From assembly GCF_017744435.1 (NCBI RefSeq), contig NZ_JAGIBG010000014.1, forward strand, positions 1-64,000: a stretch of 64,000 nucleotides of DNA, written 5' to 3'. The position numbers were made by a program, and so were the translations under genes. The stretch is from Pseudomonas sp. (lineage in GTDB: Bacteria; Pseudomonadota; Gammaproteobacteria; Pseudomonadales; Pseudomonadaceae). The notes under the pieces are model-generated. The model worked only from the letters and a program-made list of their open reading frames with translations, was not told the DNA's origin and ran no database searches. Shown here one piece after another: positions 1-7,577 of the stretch. Each line of letters opens with the position of its first letter. The stretch's first letter is position 1.

Positions 1-134
1 ACGCCGTCGCTGCAGCGCAGGCGCAGCACCACCAGGGTCTGCTGCTGCATCGTGTGCATCGCCAGCTTGTGCGGGCGGATGGTCGGCAGGTCGACGATGA
101 TCGCGTCGATGCGCTCGATGGTCGGGCTTGTCAT
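1..134 (-). CDS. catB: Muconate cycloisomerase CatB, 5' part only
   Basis: Converts cis,cis-muconate to muconolactone in the catechol branch of the beta-ketoadipate pathway (cytoplasmic, enolase superfamily). Only about 44 N-terminal codons lie in the window and the frame runs off the left edge. The visible N-terminus has the CatB pattern: MTSPTIERIDAIIVDLPT, then RPHKLAMHTMQQQTLVVLR, the start of the capping domain. The ATG at 134 lies 29 nt after the benK stop on the same strand, so catB is probably co-transcribed with the ben genes. That couples benzoate oxidation to ring cleavage-product processing. Identification rests on the short N-terminus plus context. Confidence 0.85.
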   Translation of the reverse strand, partial: MTSPTIERIDAIIVDLPTIRPHKLAMHTMQQQTLVVLRLRCSDG

Positions 135-163
135 GCAAAAGCTCCAGTTCAGTCAGTGGATAA

Positions 164-1486
164 TCAGGCCGTCGCCAGATGGGCCTGGCGCCGGCCGCTG
201 GCCAGGTGCACGGCCATGGCCAGCGCAGCGATTGCGCCAGGGATGGCGAAGGCGATGAAATTGAGTTGCAGCGGCAGGTTGATGCCCATCAGCGCACCGC
301 CGAGCAGCGGGCCGACGATGGCACCGTTGCGGCCGATGCCCGATGCCCAGCCAAGGCCGGTGGAGCGCACCGACAGGCCGTAGAGCTGGGCGGCGCCGGC
401 GTACAGCAAGATTTGCGTGCCGATGGTGGTGGCGCCGGCGATGAAGATCAGCAGGTAAAGTACGGGCATCGGGCTGTTCACGCCGAGCAGGCTGATCGAC
501 AGCGCCGCCGCGATGAAGAAGGCCACCTTGACCTTGACCAGGTTGTAGCGGTCGCCCAGCCAGCCGCCGAGAATCGCCCCGGCCATGCCGCCAAAGTTCA
601 GCGCCAACAGGAACGACAGGCTCGAGCCCAGGCTGTAGCCGGCGTTGGCCATCAGTTTCGGCAGCCACGAGCTCAGCGCGTAGACCATCAGCAGGCAGCA
701 GAAGAACGCCAGCCACAGGGCCAGGGTGCGGATGGCCAGGCCGTTGCGGAACAGTTCCAGCACCGAGCTGCCGCCACCTTTGCGGTCTGCCGCCTGCAGC
801 GCGTCATCCGCCTGCACATCGCAATCCGGGTCCAGGCGCTTGAGCAGTTTGCGCGCTTCATCGGTACGCCCCTGGCGCACCAGGAAGCCGATGGACTCCG
901 GCAAGTAATAGAGAATCACCGGCAATAGCAGCAGCGGTACCGCAGCGGCAAAGAACATCGACTCCCAGCCAAAGCGCGGCAGCATGAAGATACCGACACC
1001 TGCCGAGAGCATGCCGCCTAGCGAATAACCACTGAACATGATCGCCACCAGGGTGCTGCGCACGCGCTTGGGCGCGTATTCGTTCATCAGCGCCACGGCA
1101 TTGGGCATCAGGCCGCCGCAGCCGAGGCCCGCGATGAAGCGATAGATGCCGAACTCGCTGGGGCTGCTGGCAAAGCCGTTGAGGATGGTCGCCCCGGAAA
1201 ACAAGGCAAAACAGATGGCGATCCCTTTCTTGCGCCCAATGCGGTCGGCCAGGCTGCCGAACGCCAGGGCGCCGAACATCATGCCAAACAGCGCGTAGCT
1301 GCCCAGTGCACCGGCCTGCAATGGCGTCAGGCCCCACTCTTTCATGATCACCGGCAGTACCACGCCGTAGATGAACAGGTCGTAGCCGTCGAAGATCAGC
1401 AGCAGGCCGCACAGGGCCATGACCATCCAGTGGAACGGTGTGAAGCGGGCGTTATCGATGATCGGGTGTACGTCAAGGGTTCGCAT
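164..1486 (-). CDS. benK: Benzoate MFS transporter BenK
   Basis: Inner-membrane major facilitator, aromatic acid:H+ symporter family, expected to import benzoate. About 440 aa with 12 hydrophobic segments. The early motif DGYDLFIYGVVLP and the loop 2-3 signature GSLADRIGRKKG are typical of the AAHS/PcaK-BenK group. An upstream in-frame start at 1549 exists, but the ATG at 1486 (MRTLDVHPIIDNARF) is preceded by GAGAG at good spacing and matches family N-termini. It lies 49 nt downstream of benD and upstream of catB in a contiguous minus-strand operon, which supports benzoate as substrate. Confidence 0.88.
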   Translation of the reverse strand: MRTLDVHPIIDNARFTPFHWMVMALCGLLLIFDGYDLFIYGVVLPVIMKEWGLTPLQAGALGSYALFGMMFGALAFGSLADRIGRKKGIAICFALFSGATILNGFASSPSEFGIYRFIAGLGCGGLMPNAVALMNEYAPKRVRSTLVAIMFSGYSLGGMLSAGVGIFMLPRFGWESMFFAAAVPLLLLPVILYYLPESIGFLVRQGRTDEARKLLKRLDPDCDVQADDALQAADRKGGGSSVLELFRNGLAIRTLALWLAFFCCLLMVYALSSWLPKLMANAGYSLGSSLSFLLALNFGGMAGAILGGWLGDRYNLVKVKVAFFIAAALSISLLGVNSPMPVLYLLIFIAGATTIGTQILLYAGAAQLYGLSVRSTGLGWASGIGRNGAIVGPLLGGALMGINLPLQLNFIAFAIPGAIAALAMAVHLASGRRQAHLATA

Positions 1487-1535
1487 GGCATCTGTCTCTC
1501 TTGTTGTTGTTTTGGAGCAACGCTTTGCCGGGGGA

Positions 1536-2297
1536 TCAGCCGAGGTCACCGCCCCCCACCGGCAGGGTCACGCCGGTGATGTAGGAAGCCTCGTCGGAGG
1601 CCAGGAAGAGGATCGCGCCGACTTGCTCGTCGATGCTGCCGTAGCGGTGCATCAGGCTGCTGTCGAGGGTCTGGTCGACGATCTGCTGGTACCAGGCCTT
1701 GTCCTGCTCGCTCTGCGCGCTGTTGTTGCGCGGCACCCGGCGCGGGGGCGCCTCGGTACCGCCGGGCGCGGTGGCGTTGACGCGGATGCCGCGGCCGGCG
1801 GTTTCGAAGGCCAGGCACGCGGTGAGCGCGTTGACGCCGCCCTTGGCCGCGCCGTACGGCACGCGGTTGACCCCACGGGTGGCGATCGACGAGACGTTGA
1901 CGATGGCGCCGCTGCCGCGTTCGAGCATGTACGGCAGCGCCGCGTGGCAGCACCACAGGGTCGGGAACAGCGAGCGGCGTACTTCGGCCTCGATCTGCTC
2001 CACTTCATAGTGCTCGAAGGGCTTGGCCCAGATGGTGCCGCCGACGTTGTTGACCAGGATGTCGAGGCGGCCGAAGGTTTCCACCGCCGTGGCCATGACC
2101 CGGGCGCAATCGGCATGCAGTTCGAGGTCGGCGGTGAGGGTCAGCATGCCCTCCCCGGCCAATTCGTGGACCAGCTCGGAACGGTCCACCGCCACCACCT
2201 GCGCGCCTTCGGCCTTGAGCCGCCAGCACACGCCACGGCCAATGCCCTGGGCGGCGCCGGTGACCAGTGCGACCTTGCCTTGGAATCTTGCATTCAT
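1536..2297 (-). CDS. benD: Benzoate cis-diol dehydrogenase BenD
   Basis: Oxidises 1,6-dihydroxycyclohexa-2,4-diene-1-carboxylate to catechol with NAD+, releasing CO2; second step of benzoate degradation. Short-chain dehydrogenase of about 253 aa. It shows the Rossmann motif TGAAQGIG near residues 13-20, NNVGG in the middle and the catalytic Ser...Tyr-x3-Lys (SSIATRG...YGAAKGG). Two ATGs compete. The one at 2297 has GGAGAG six bases upstream, whereas the one at 2303 abuts that GGAGAG, so 2297 is chosen. A REP pair fills the gap between benC and benD, unusual inside an operon. Confidence 0.92.
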   Translation of the reverse strand: MNARFQGKVALVTGAAQGIGRGVCWRLKAEGAQVVAVDRSELVHELAGEGMLTLTADLELHADCARVMATAVETFGRLDILVNNVGGTIWAKPFEHYEVEQIEAEVRRSLFPTLWCCHAALPYMLERGSGAIVNVSSIATRGVNRVPYGAAKGGVNALTACLAFETAGRGIRVNATAPGGTEAPPRRVPRNNSAQSEQDKAWYQQIVDQTLDSSLMHRYGSIDEQVGAILFLASDEASYITGVTLPVGGGDLG

Positions 2298-2322
2298 CTG
2301 CATCTCTCCAATTCACCGCAGT

Positions 2323-2416
2323 CCCTGTGGGAGCGGGCATGCCCGCGAATGCGCCCGACCAGACACAGTTGTTGAACCTGCGGGCCTCTTCGCGGGCATG
2401 CCCGCTCCCACAGGGG
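2323..2416. repeat. REP pair (REPIN) between benC and benD
   Basis: Two inverted REP units: 2323-2349 (core TGTGGGAGCGGGCATGCCCG) and 2386-2416 (the mirror, CTTCGCGGGCATGCCCGCTC). Each unit has an internal GCGGGCATGCCCGC hairpin, and the pair can fold into a long hairpin in mRNA. This is the common P. putida REP family, also seen at about 7.5, 11.5, 25.1 and 55.9 kb. Its place between two operon genes suggests it could stabilise upstream benABC mRNA or lower benD expression (inference). Confidence 0.85.
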
Positions 2417-2483
2417 CGGTGTTTTGCTTCGGAATAAAAGGAGGCCACCGTCACCCGCACGATGGCGGCGGCCCCAAGGAAAC

Positions 2484-3497
2484 TCAGGCCGCGGCCGCCG
2501 CGAACTTCTCGTAGTAGAAGTTCGCCGGGTTGATGTCCTGATCGCGCAGGTACTGGCTCACCGCCTCGACCATCGGTGGCGGGCCGCACAGGTACACATC
2601 GACGTCACCGTCATTGAGGTGCTGCGGCGCGATGTGCTGGGTCACGTAGCCCTTCTGCGGGTATTGGCTGTCAGGGTTGGCCACGCAGGCGCTGAAGGTG
2701 AAGTTGGCAATGCGCGCGGCCAGCGCCTGCAGACGGTCCAGCTCGACCAGGTCGAAATCGTTGGTCACCCCGTAGATCAGGTGCAGCGGGTGTTCGCTGC
2801 CCTGCTCGGCAATCTTCTCCAGCATCGCCGTGAACGGCGCCAGGCCCGTACCACCGGCCAGCAGCAACAGCGGGCGCTGGATCGGCCGCAGATAGAAGCT
2901 GCCCAGCGGGCCGGCCAGGCTCATGCTGTCGCCGGCCTTGGCCAGGCTGGTGAGGAAGCTGCTCATCAGGCCACCCGGCACGTTGCGGATCAGGAAGCTG
3001 ACCTCGCCATCCTTTTGCAGCGAGCTGAATGAATAAGCGCGGCTCTGGTCGCTGCCCGGTACCTTGAGGTTGACGTACTGCCCCGGCAGGAACGCCAGGC
3101 GGCTCAGTGCCTCGCCCTTGATCGACAAGGCAATGGTGCTGGCCGACAGTTGGCGCACATCGCTGATGGCGGCCTCGAAACTGGCCTGTTCGGTCTTGCA
3201 GAGCTGCGACGACGCCGGGATGCGCACCACGCAGTCGCTTTCGGCGCGCATCTGGCAGGTCAGCACGTAGCCCTCGGCGATTTCGTCTTCGCTCAGGGCG
3301 TCTTCGATGAAGTTGTCACCCAGGTCGTAACGCCCGGATTCGGCCTTGCACTTGCAGGTACCGCAGGCGCCGTCGCGGCAGTCCAGCGGAATGTTGATGC
3401 CCTGGCGGTAGGCGGCGTCGGCCACGGTTTCATGGCCGCTGGCCTCGATGAAGCGGGTCACCCCGTCTTCGAAATTAAGCGCGATCTGGAAGCTCAT
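2484..3497 (-). CDS. benC: Benzoate 1,2-dioxygenase reductase BenC
   Basis: NADH:acceptor reductase that passes electrons through FAD and a [2Fe-2S] centre to the BenAB oxygenase. 337 aa. The N-terminal plant-type ferredoxin domain has cysteine ligands in CRDGACGTCKC and a later VLTCQM (residues about 40-85). It is followed by the FAD-binding domain (RAYSFSS) and the NAD domain (GGTGLAP and CGPPPMVEAV). The start at 3497 (MSFQIALNFEDG) has GAGGTG five bases upstream; a longer frame to 3542 lacks support. It is third in the operon, 70 nt after benB. Confidence 0.94.
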   Translation of the reverse strand: MSFQIALNFEDGVTRFIEASGHETVADAAYRQGINIPLDCRDGACGTCKCKAESGRYDLGDNFIEDALSEDEIAEGYVLTCQMRAESDCVVRIPASSQLCKTEQASFEAAISDVRQLSASTIALSIKGEALSRLAFLPGQYVNLKVPGSDQSRAYSFSSLQKDGEVSFLIRNVPGGLMSSFLTSLAKAGDSMSLAGPLGSFYLRPIQRPLLLLAGGTGLAPFTAMLEKIAEQGSEHPLHLIYGVTNDFDLVELDRLQALAARIANFTFSACVANPDSQYPQKGYVTQHIAPQHLNDGDVDVYLCGPPPMVEAVSQYLRDQDINPANFYYEKFAAAAA

Positions 3498-3567
3498 GTT
3501 GCACCTCGCGAGCGAGCCTGGCCGCAGCGCGCCAAAGGGCACACCGAGCGGCTCGCGTTACCTCGGA

Positions 3568-4053
3568 TCAGATGTGATAGATGTCGATGACCTGACGCAC
3601 GTAGTCGTTCTTCAGCACCACCTTCTTGGCCTTGATCAGCGGCTGCTCGCCGCGCAGGTCGAGGGTGTAGAAGCTGGTGCCGAAATAGCTGTCGGTGGTC
3701 TTGTAGCGGAAGCTCAGGGTGTGCCAGTTGAAGCGCACCAGGCAGCTGCCTTCGCTTTGCTCGACGATCTCGATGTTGCTGATGTTGTGCGAGGTGCGGG
3801 TGTCCGGCACGGTCGCACTGGAACGCTCGGTCTTGATGCGGAATACGCGGTCTTCGAGGCCGCCACGGTTGCCGTACCAGATCAGCGAGATCTCGCTCTG
3901 CGGATCGATGGTCAGGGTGTCGTCATCGTCCCAGGACGGCATCCAGAAGGTCGCATCGCTGGCGTACAGTTCCAGCCACTGCTCCCACTGGGCATCGTCC
4001 AGGTAGCGCGCTTCGCGGTAGAGGAAGTCGCGCACGGTGTCATGCAGGCTCAT
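3568..4053 (-). CDS. benB: Benzoate 1,2-dioxygenase small subunit BenB
   Basis: Beta subunit of the ring-hydroxylating oxygenase, structural partner of BenA in the alpha3beta3 complex. 161 aa, the usual length. It contains the conserved segments [21 protein letters not shown] near the N-terminus and the SNIEIVE strand. The start overlaps the benA stop by 4 nt (ATGA at 4050-4053), indicating translational coupling and equimolar production. Confidence 0.94.
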   Translation of the reverse strand: MSLHDTVRDFLYREARYLDDAQWEQWLELYASDATFWMPSWDDDDTLTIDPQSEISLIWYGNRGGLEDRVFRIKTERSSATVPDTRTSHNISNIEIVEQSEGSCLVRFNWHTLSFRYKTTDSYFGTSFYTLDLRGEQPLIKAKKVVLKNDYVRQVIDIYHI

Positions 4054-5408
4054 TGCACGGCCTCCACGGGGATCAGTTGCTGTTCCTGTTCGAGGGCTTT
4101 GATCATGGTGTCCTGCCAGTACTTGTGCTGCAGCACGAACAGGCCTTCGTCCTCGGTGCGCACACCCGACAGCAGCGGCTTGAGTTCGATCTCCCTGGCG
4201 GCCTCATCGGCACCTTCGACCCAGTGCTGCGCACCACGGGACATGTCGTTCCAGCCGGTGCCGCCGCCGTAGCCGGTCTGGCAGGAGCGGAACTCTTCCA
4301 GGTCGTCCGGGGTGGCCATGCCGCTGACGTTGAAGAAGTCTTCGTACTGGCGGATGCGCTTGGCGCGGGCATCGGCGCTCTCGCCTTTCGGCGCGATGCA
4401 GTAGATGGTGATTTCGGTCTTGTTCACCGAAATCGGCCGGGCGATGCGGATCTGCGAACTGAACTGGTCCATCAGGTAGACGTTCGGGTACAGGCACAGG
4501 TTGCGCGAATTCTCGATCATCCAGTCGGCGCGGGCCTGGCCGAAATCGGCGGCCAGCTGATCGCGGCGCTCGAAGGCCGGGCGGTCTTCGGGGTTGGCCC
4601 AGCGGGTCCACAGCAGCAGGTGGCCGTGGTCGAAAGAATAGAAGCCACCGCCCTGCTTGGCCCAGGCGCCGGCGCTCATGGTCTTGATCTCGTCGCCCGC
4701 TTCGCGTTGCTTGCGCTGGTTCTGGGTGGCGGCGTAGTTCCAGTGCACGGAGCTGACGTGGTAACCGTCGGCACCATTCTCGGCAGTGAGTTTCCAGTTG
4801 CCCTCGTAGATGTACGAGCTGGCACCGCGCAGCACTTCCAGGCCTTCCGGGGACTGGTCGACGATCATGTCGATGATCTTGGCGGACTCGCCGAGGTGCT
4901 CGACCAGCGGCTTGACGTCGGCATTCAGGCTGCCGAACAGGAAGCCACGGTACGACTCGAAGCGGGCAACCTTGGTCAGGTCGTGGGAGCCGTCGCAGTT
5001 GAAGCTGTCGGGGTAGCCGGCGTTGCTCGGGTCTTTGACCTTGAGCAGCTTGCCGCTGTTGTTGAAGGTCCAGCCGTGGAACGGGCAGGTGTAGCTGGAG
5101 CGGTTGCCGCGCTTGTGCCGGCAGAGCATGGCGCCGCGGTGGCTGCAGGCGTTGAGGAAGGCGTTGAGCTCACCGTCCTTGTTGCGCGCAATGAAGATCG
5201 GCTGGCGCCCCATGGTCAGGGTGAGGAAGTCATTTTTCTCGGGGATCTGGCTTTCATGGGCCAGGTAGATCCAGTTGCCCTCGAAGATGTGCTTCATCTC
5301 CAGGTCGAACAGGCGCGGGTCGGTGAACATCTCGCGTTTGCAGCGATAGACGCCGGTTTCACGGTCGTCCTCAAGCATGGCATTGAGGTAGTCGAATCCC
5401 AGGGACAT
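4050..5408 (-). CDS. benA: Benzoate 1,2-dioxygenase large subunit BenA
   Basis: Catalytic alpha subunit that dioxygenates benzoate to the cis-diol carboxylate. 452 aa. The Rieske [2Fe-2S] motif [15 protein letters not shown]...CPFHGW (Cys-x-His...Cys-x2-His) lies at about residues 85-110. The mononuclear iron motif [14 protein letters not shown] lies at about 205-220. The ATG at 5408 ([12 protein letters not shown]) has GGAG nine bases upstream and matches BenA N-termini; the ATG at 5423 has no ribosome-binding site. First gene of the operon, with a BenR-type site 64 nt upstream. Confidence 0.95.
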   Translation of the reverse strand: MSLGFDYLNAMLEDDRETGVYRCKREMFTDPRLFDLEMKHIFEGNWIYLAHESQIPEKNDFLTLTMGRQPIFIARNKDGELNAFLNACSHRGAMLCRHKRGNRSSYTCPFHGWTFNNSGKLLKVKDPSNAGYPDSFNCDGSHDLTKVARFESYRGFLFGSLNADVKPLVEHLGESAKIIDMIVDQSPEGLEVLRGASSYIYEGNWKLTAENGADGYHVSSVHWNYAATQNQRKQREAGDEIKTMSAGAWAKQGGGFYSFDHGHLLLWTRWANPEDRPAFERRDQLAADFGQARADWMIENSRNLCLYPNVYLMDQFSSQIRIARPISVNKTEITIYCIAPKGESADARAKRIRQYEDFFNVSGMATPDDLEEFRSCQTGYGGGTGWNDMSRGAQHWVEGADEAAREIELKPLLSGVRTEDEGLFVLQHKYWQDTMIKALEQEQQLIPVEAVQ

Positions 5409-5471
5409 GGCCAGGGTCTCCATTGTTATTGTTCAGACCGGGTCAGGTTAGGGTTTGCCCTGGGGCGGCAA

Positions 5472-5507
5472 TATCCATCGTGTGCAGAGTGCTATCCGTT
5501 TTGTGCA
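5472..5507 (-). promoter_or_regulatory. BenR/XylS-type activator site of the benA promoter
   Basis: Reading the minus strand, TGCACAAAACGGATA (5507-5493), a 6-bp gap, then TGCACACGATGGATA (5486-5472). Each half-site fits the XylS/BenR consensus TGCA-N6-GGnTA exactly, and the 15+6+15 spacing is that of the TOL Pm promoter. The proximal half would overlap the -35 region, as at Pm. No BenR gene lies in the window, so the activator must be encoded elsewhere. Confidence 0.85.
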
Positions 5508-5533
5508 ATTATCGGCGCGATAGCATTTATCCA

Positions 5534-5563
5534 TTGAACAGTGCGCATCGCCTGAAGTAAGCT
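5534..5563 (+). promoter_or_regulatory. Probable sigma-70 promoter of the aroF leader transcript
   Basis: TTGAAC at 5534-5539, an 18-bp spacer and TAAGCT at 5558-5563, about 25 bp before the first leader peptide start at 5588. The -35 is good and the -10 weak. It is divergent from the benA promoter, with about 26 bp between this -35 and the BenR site. Confidence 0.4.
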
Positions 5564-5587
5564 CGGGCTCATTCACTGGAGAGCAAC

Positions 5588-5707
5588 ATGCCGAAACACA
5601 CCCGCAACCACGCCAACCACACCGGTCGCACCCTGCGCCCTGTGCTGGCCGTTGCCGGCTGCCAGGCTGCTGCAAGCTATTACTTTGGGTATTGGTTTAG
5701 CCACTAG
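5588..5707 (+). CDS. Aromatic-rich leader peptide of aroF (39 aa)
   Basis: Small reading frame with a good Shine-Dalgarno (GGAGAG, 4-nt spacing). The peptide begins MPKHTRNHANHTGRTLRP and ends SYYFGYWFSH, so six of its last nine residues before the final histidine are Tyr, Phe or Trp. The stop at 5705-5707 overlaps a GC hairpin (5707-5713 with 5723-5729), and a strong intrinsic terminator follows at 5767-5802. This is the layout of a transcription attenuator in which stalling at aromatic codons would prevent termination before the DAHP synthase gene. The role is inferred from composition and context; I know of no named homologue. Confidence 0.75.
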   Translation: MPKHTRNHANHTGRTLRPVLAVAGCQAAASYYFGYWFSH

Positions 5708-5766
5708 GCGCCGATACCCACCCGGCGCCCACCTTCGAGGGGCCGCCGAACATGAGAATACTCAAA

Positions 5767-5802
5767 CCCCCGGTCGGCTCCCCGACCGGGGGTTTTGCTT
5801 TT
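5767..5802 (+). terminator. Intrinsic terminator in the aroF leader (attenuator)
   Basis: An 11-bp perfect stem (5767-5777 with 5782-5792), 4-nt loop CTCC, then TTTTGCTTTT. It lies 60 nt after leader peptide 1 and 239 nt before aroF. Placed upstream of the structural gene, it should act as a conditional terminator. An alternative pairing of 5723-5730 with 5739-5748 overlaps the first hairpin and could form part of the switch. Confidence 0.85.
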
Positions 5803-5844
5803 CAGGCCATTGCACTTTTACCGATTCGAACCGAGGACAGATTC

Positions 5845-5991
5845 ATGAACTACGCCACTTATTACTACGCAAGCACCTATGCCTGGCGATTTAGCCAATC
5901 CCGTTCGGGCCAGCCTGCCGCCTCCGATCGGTCCATCACGGGTGGCAATGCAGCAGACAATCAGTCAACGAATAGTCGAACACTTCGATAG
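5845..5991 (+). CDS. Second, tyrosine-rich leader peptide (48 aa)
   Basis: Begins MNYATYYYASTYAWRF: five Tyr, one Trp and one Phe in the first 16 codons, unlike the Ser/Gln/Asn-rich rest. The ribosome-binding site GAGGAC is six bases upstream of the ATG at 5845. The same frame is open back to an ATG at 5752, itself preceded by GAGGGG, so translation could start before and run through the attenuator terminator. The frame ends 49 nt before aroF. Composition and position argue for a second aromatic-amino-acid sensor rather than a functional protein. Not known to me as a described family. Confidence 0.6.
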   Translation: MNYATYYYASTYAWRFSQSRSGQPAASDRSITGGNAADNQSTNSRTLR

Positions 5992-6040
5992 GGCCGACCG
6001 CGCGGGCCAGAACCCGCCGTCCGCCCAGGGAACATACGCC

Positions 6041-7102
6041 ATGCAAGCCTCGAACCTCGCTCTACCCCTGACCCAACCGCACGCTGCCAACACCACCGTC
6101 AGCCAGCGCCTGCCCAGCCCGCACCTGCTCAAGCAGCAGATGCCGCTGTCTACCGAACTCGCCCAGCAAGTCCACAGCCATCGCCAGGCCATCCGCGCCA
6201 TTCTCGAAGGCCGCGATCAGCGCCTGCTGGTGATCGTCGGCCCGTGCTCGATCCACGACCCCCGCTCGGCCCTGGAATACGCCGACCGCCTGGCGGCGTT
6301 GGGCCGCGAAGTCGATGACAAGCTGTTGCTGGTGATGCGCGCCTACGTGGAAAAACCCCGCACCACGGTGGGCTGGAAAGGCCTGGCCTACGACCCGCAC
6401 CTGGATGGCAGCGACGACATGCATGCCGGCATCGCCCTGTCCCGTGGCTTGATGCTGAGCATGATCGAACGTGGCCTGCCGATCGCCACCGAGCTACTGC
6501 AACCGATGGCCGCTGGCTACTTCGATGACCTGCTGGGCTGGGCGGCGATTGGCGCACGCACCACCGAATCGCAGATTCACCGGGAGATGGTCAGCGGCCT
6601 GGAGCTGCCGGTCGGTTTCAAGAACGGCACCGACGGCGGCGTCGGCATCGCCTGTGACGCCATGCGCAGTGCGGCGGCCCCGCACCGCCACTTCGGCATG
6701 GATGCGCAGGGCTACCCGGCAATCATCGAAACCCTGGGCAACCCGGATACCCACCTGGTACTGCGCGGCGGCCACAAGGGCCCGAACTACGATGCCGCCA
6801 GCATCGCCCAGGCCCGCCAAGGGCTGGCCAAGGCCGGCTTGCAGGCCCGCATCATGGTCGACTGCAGCCATGCCAACAGCGGCAAGGACCCTGCCCGCCA
6901 GCCCGCCGTGTTCGAGGACGTGCTGGCTCAGCGCCTGGCCGGTGACCGCTCGCTGGTCGGCGTGATGCTCGAGGGCCACCTGTTCGATGGCTGCCAGGCC
7001 CTGGGCAAGGGCGCGCTGAAGTACGGCGTGTCGATCACCGATGGCTGCCTGGGCTGGAGCGCGACCGAAACCCTGCTGCGCGAGGCCGCAGCCCGTCTGT
7101 GA
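6041..7102 (+). CDS. aroF: 3-Deoxy-7-phosphoheptulonate (DAHP) synthase, class I
   Basis: First step of the shikimate pathway: phosphoenolpyruvate plus erythrose 4-phosphate to DAHP. 353 aa, typical of AroF/AroG/AroH. It contains VGPCSIHDP (about residue 67), MRAYVEKPRTTVGWKGL, the KNGTDG motif, LRGGHKGPNY and DCSHANSGKD, which carry substrate- and metal-binding residues. The ATG at 6041 is chosen because family similarity starts soon after and AGGGAA lies about ten bases upstream; the longer open frame overlaps the leader peptides. The leader region suggests control by aromatic amino acids, probably tyrosine. Which allosteric isozyme this is cannot be read safely from sequence. Confidence 0.92.
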   Translation: MQASNLALPLTQPHAANTTVSQRLPSPHLLKQQMPLSTELAQQVHSHRQAIRAILEGRDQRLLVIVGPCSIHDPRSALEYADRLAALGREVDDKLLLVMRAYVEKPRTTVGWKGLAYDPHLDGSDDMHAGIALSRGLMLSMIERGLPIATELLQPMAAGYFDDLLGWAAIGARTTESQIHREMVSGLELPVGFKNGTDGGVGIACDAMRSAAAPHRHFGMDAQGYPAIIETLGNPDTHLVLRGGHKGPNYDAASIAQARQGLAKAGLQARIMVDCSHANSGKDPARQPAVFEDVLAQRLAGDRSLVGVMLEGHLFDGCQALGKGALKYGVSITDGCLGWSATETLLREAAARL

Positions 7103-7112
7103 AGTGACCGCA

Positions 7113-7162
7113 GCAAGCCTGGCGAGACATGACCCGATCAAGTGCGCTAGGCTTGCCGTTTT
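7113..7162 (+). terminator. Possible terminator after aroF
   Basis: GCAAGCCT (7113-7120) pairs perfectly with AGGCTTGC (7149-7156), followed by CGTTTT. The 28-nt loop is long for an intrinsic terminator, so confidence is low. It lies between the aroF stop and the parvulin ribosome-binding site. Confidence 0.3.
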
Positions 7163-7184
7163 CACCCCCCAAGGAGCAGTACCC

Positions 7185-7466
7185 ATGGCACGCGCCACCG
7201 CACGTCACATCCTCGTCGCCACTGAAGACAAGTGCAACGAACTGAAAGCCCAGATCGAAGCCGGTGCCGACTTCGCTGAAATCGCCAAGGCCAACTCCAC
7301 CTGCCCGTCCAGCCGCCAGGGCGGTGACCTGGGCTCGTTCGGCCCAGGCCAGATGGTCAAGGAATTCGACACCGTAGTATTCAGTGCCCCGGTCAACACC
7401 GTACAGGGCCCGGTGAAGACCCAGTTCGGCTACCACCTGCTGGAAGTGACCAGCCGCCAGGACTGA
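7185..7466 (+). CDS. ppiC: Small parvulin-type peptidyl-prolyl isomerase (PpiC)
   Basis: 93-aa single-domain parvulin without signal peptide, so cytoplasmic; isomerises Xaa-Pro bonds. Key features: ARHILVA at the N-terminus, STCPSSRQGGDLGSFGPGQM in the middle and TQFGYHLLEV at the C-terminus, the canonical PpiC blocks. AAGGAG lies nine bases upstream of the ATG at 7185. A second parvulin with the same architecture is at 18020-18295. Confidence 0.9.
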   Translation: MARATARHILVATEDKCNELKAQIEAGADFAEIAKANSTCPSSRQGGDLGSFGPGQMVKEFDTVVFSAPVNTVQGPVKTQFGYHLLEVTSRQD

Positions 7467-7486
7467 TCGACTGATCATCGTGTCCC

Positions 7487-7577
7487 TTGTGGGAGCGGGT
7501 TCACCCGCGAAGAGGCCCGAGCAGACAATTGGGTTGTCTGGCTTGGCCTCTTCGCGGGTAAACCCGCTCCCACAGGT
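7487..7577. repeat. REP pair (REPIN) overlapping the 5' end of yejA
   Basis: Inverted REP units at about 7487-7513 (TGTGGGAGCGGGTTCACCCG) and 7547-7577 (TTCGCGGGTAAACCCGCTCC). This variant has GGTTCACC/GGTAAACC loops rather than GGCATGCC. The right unit ends only about 10 nt before the hydrophobic core codons of the YejA signal peptide. Confidence 0.85.

Noticed and set aside
5752..5844. 79-aa protein from ATG 5752 as an ordinary gene
   Set aside because: Its N-terminal part is the translated attenuator stem with no protein-like features; kept only as an alternative start for leader peptide 2.
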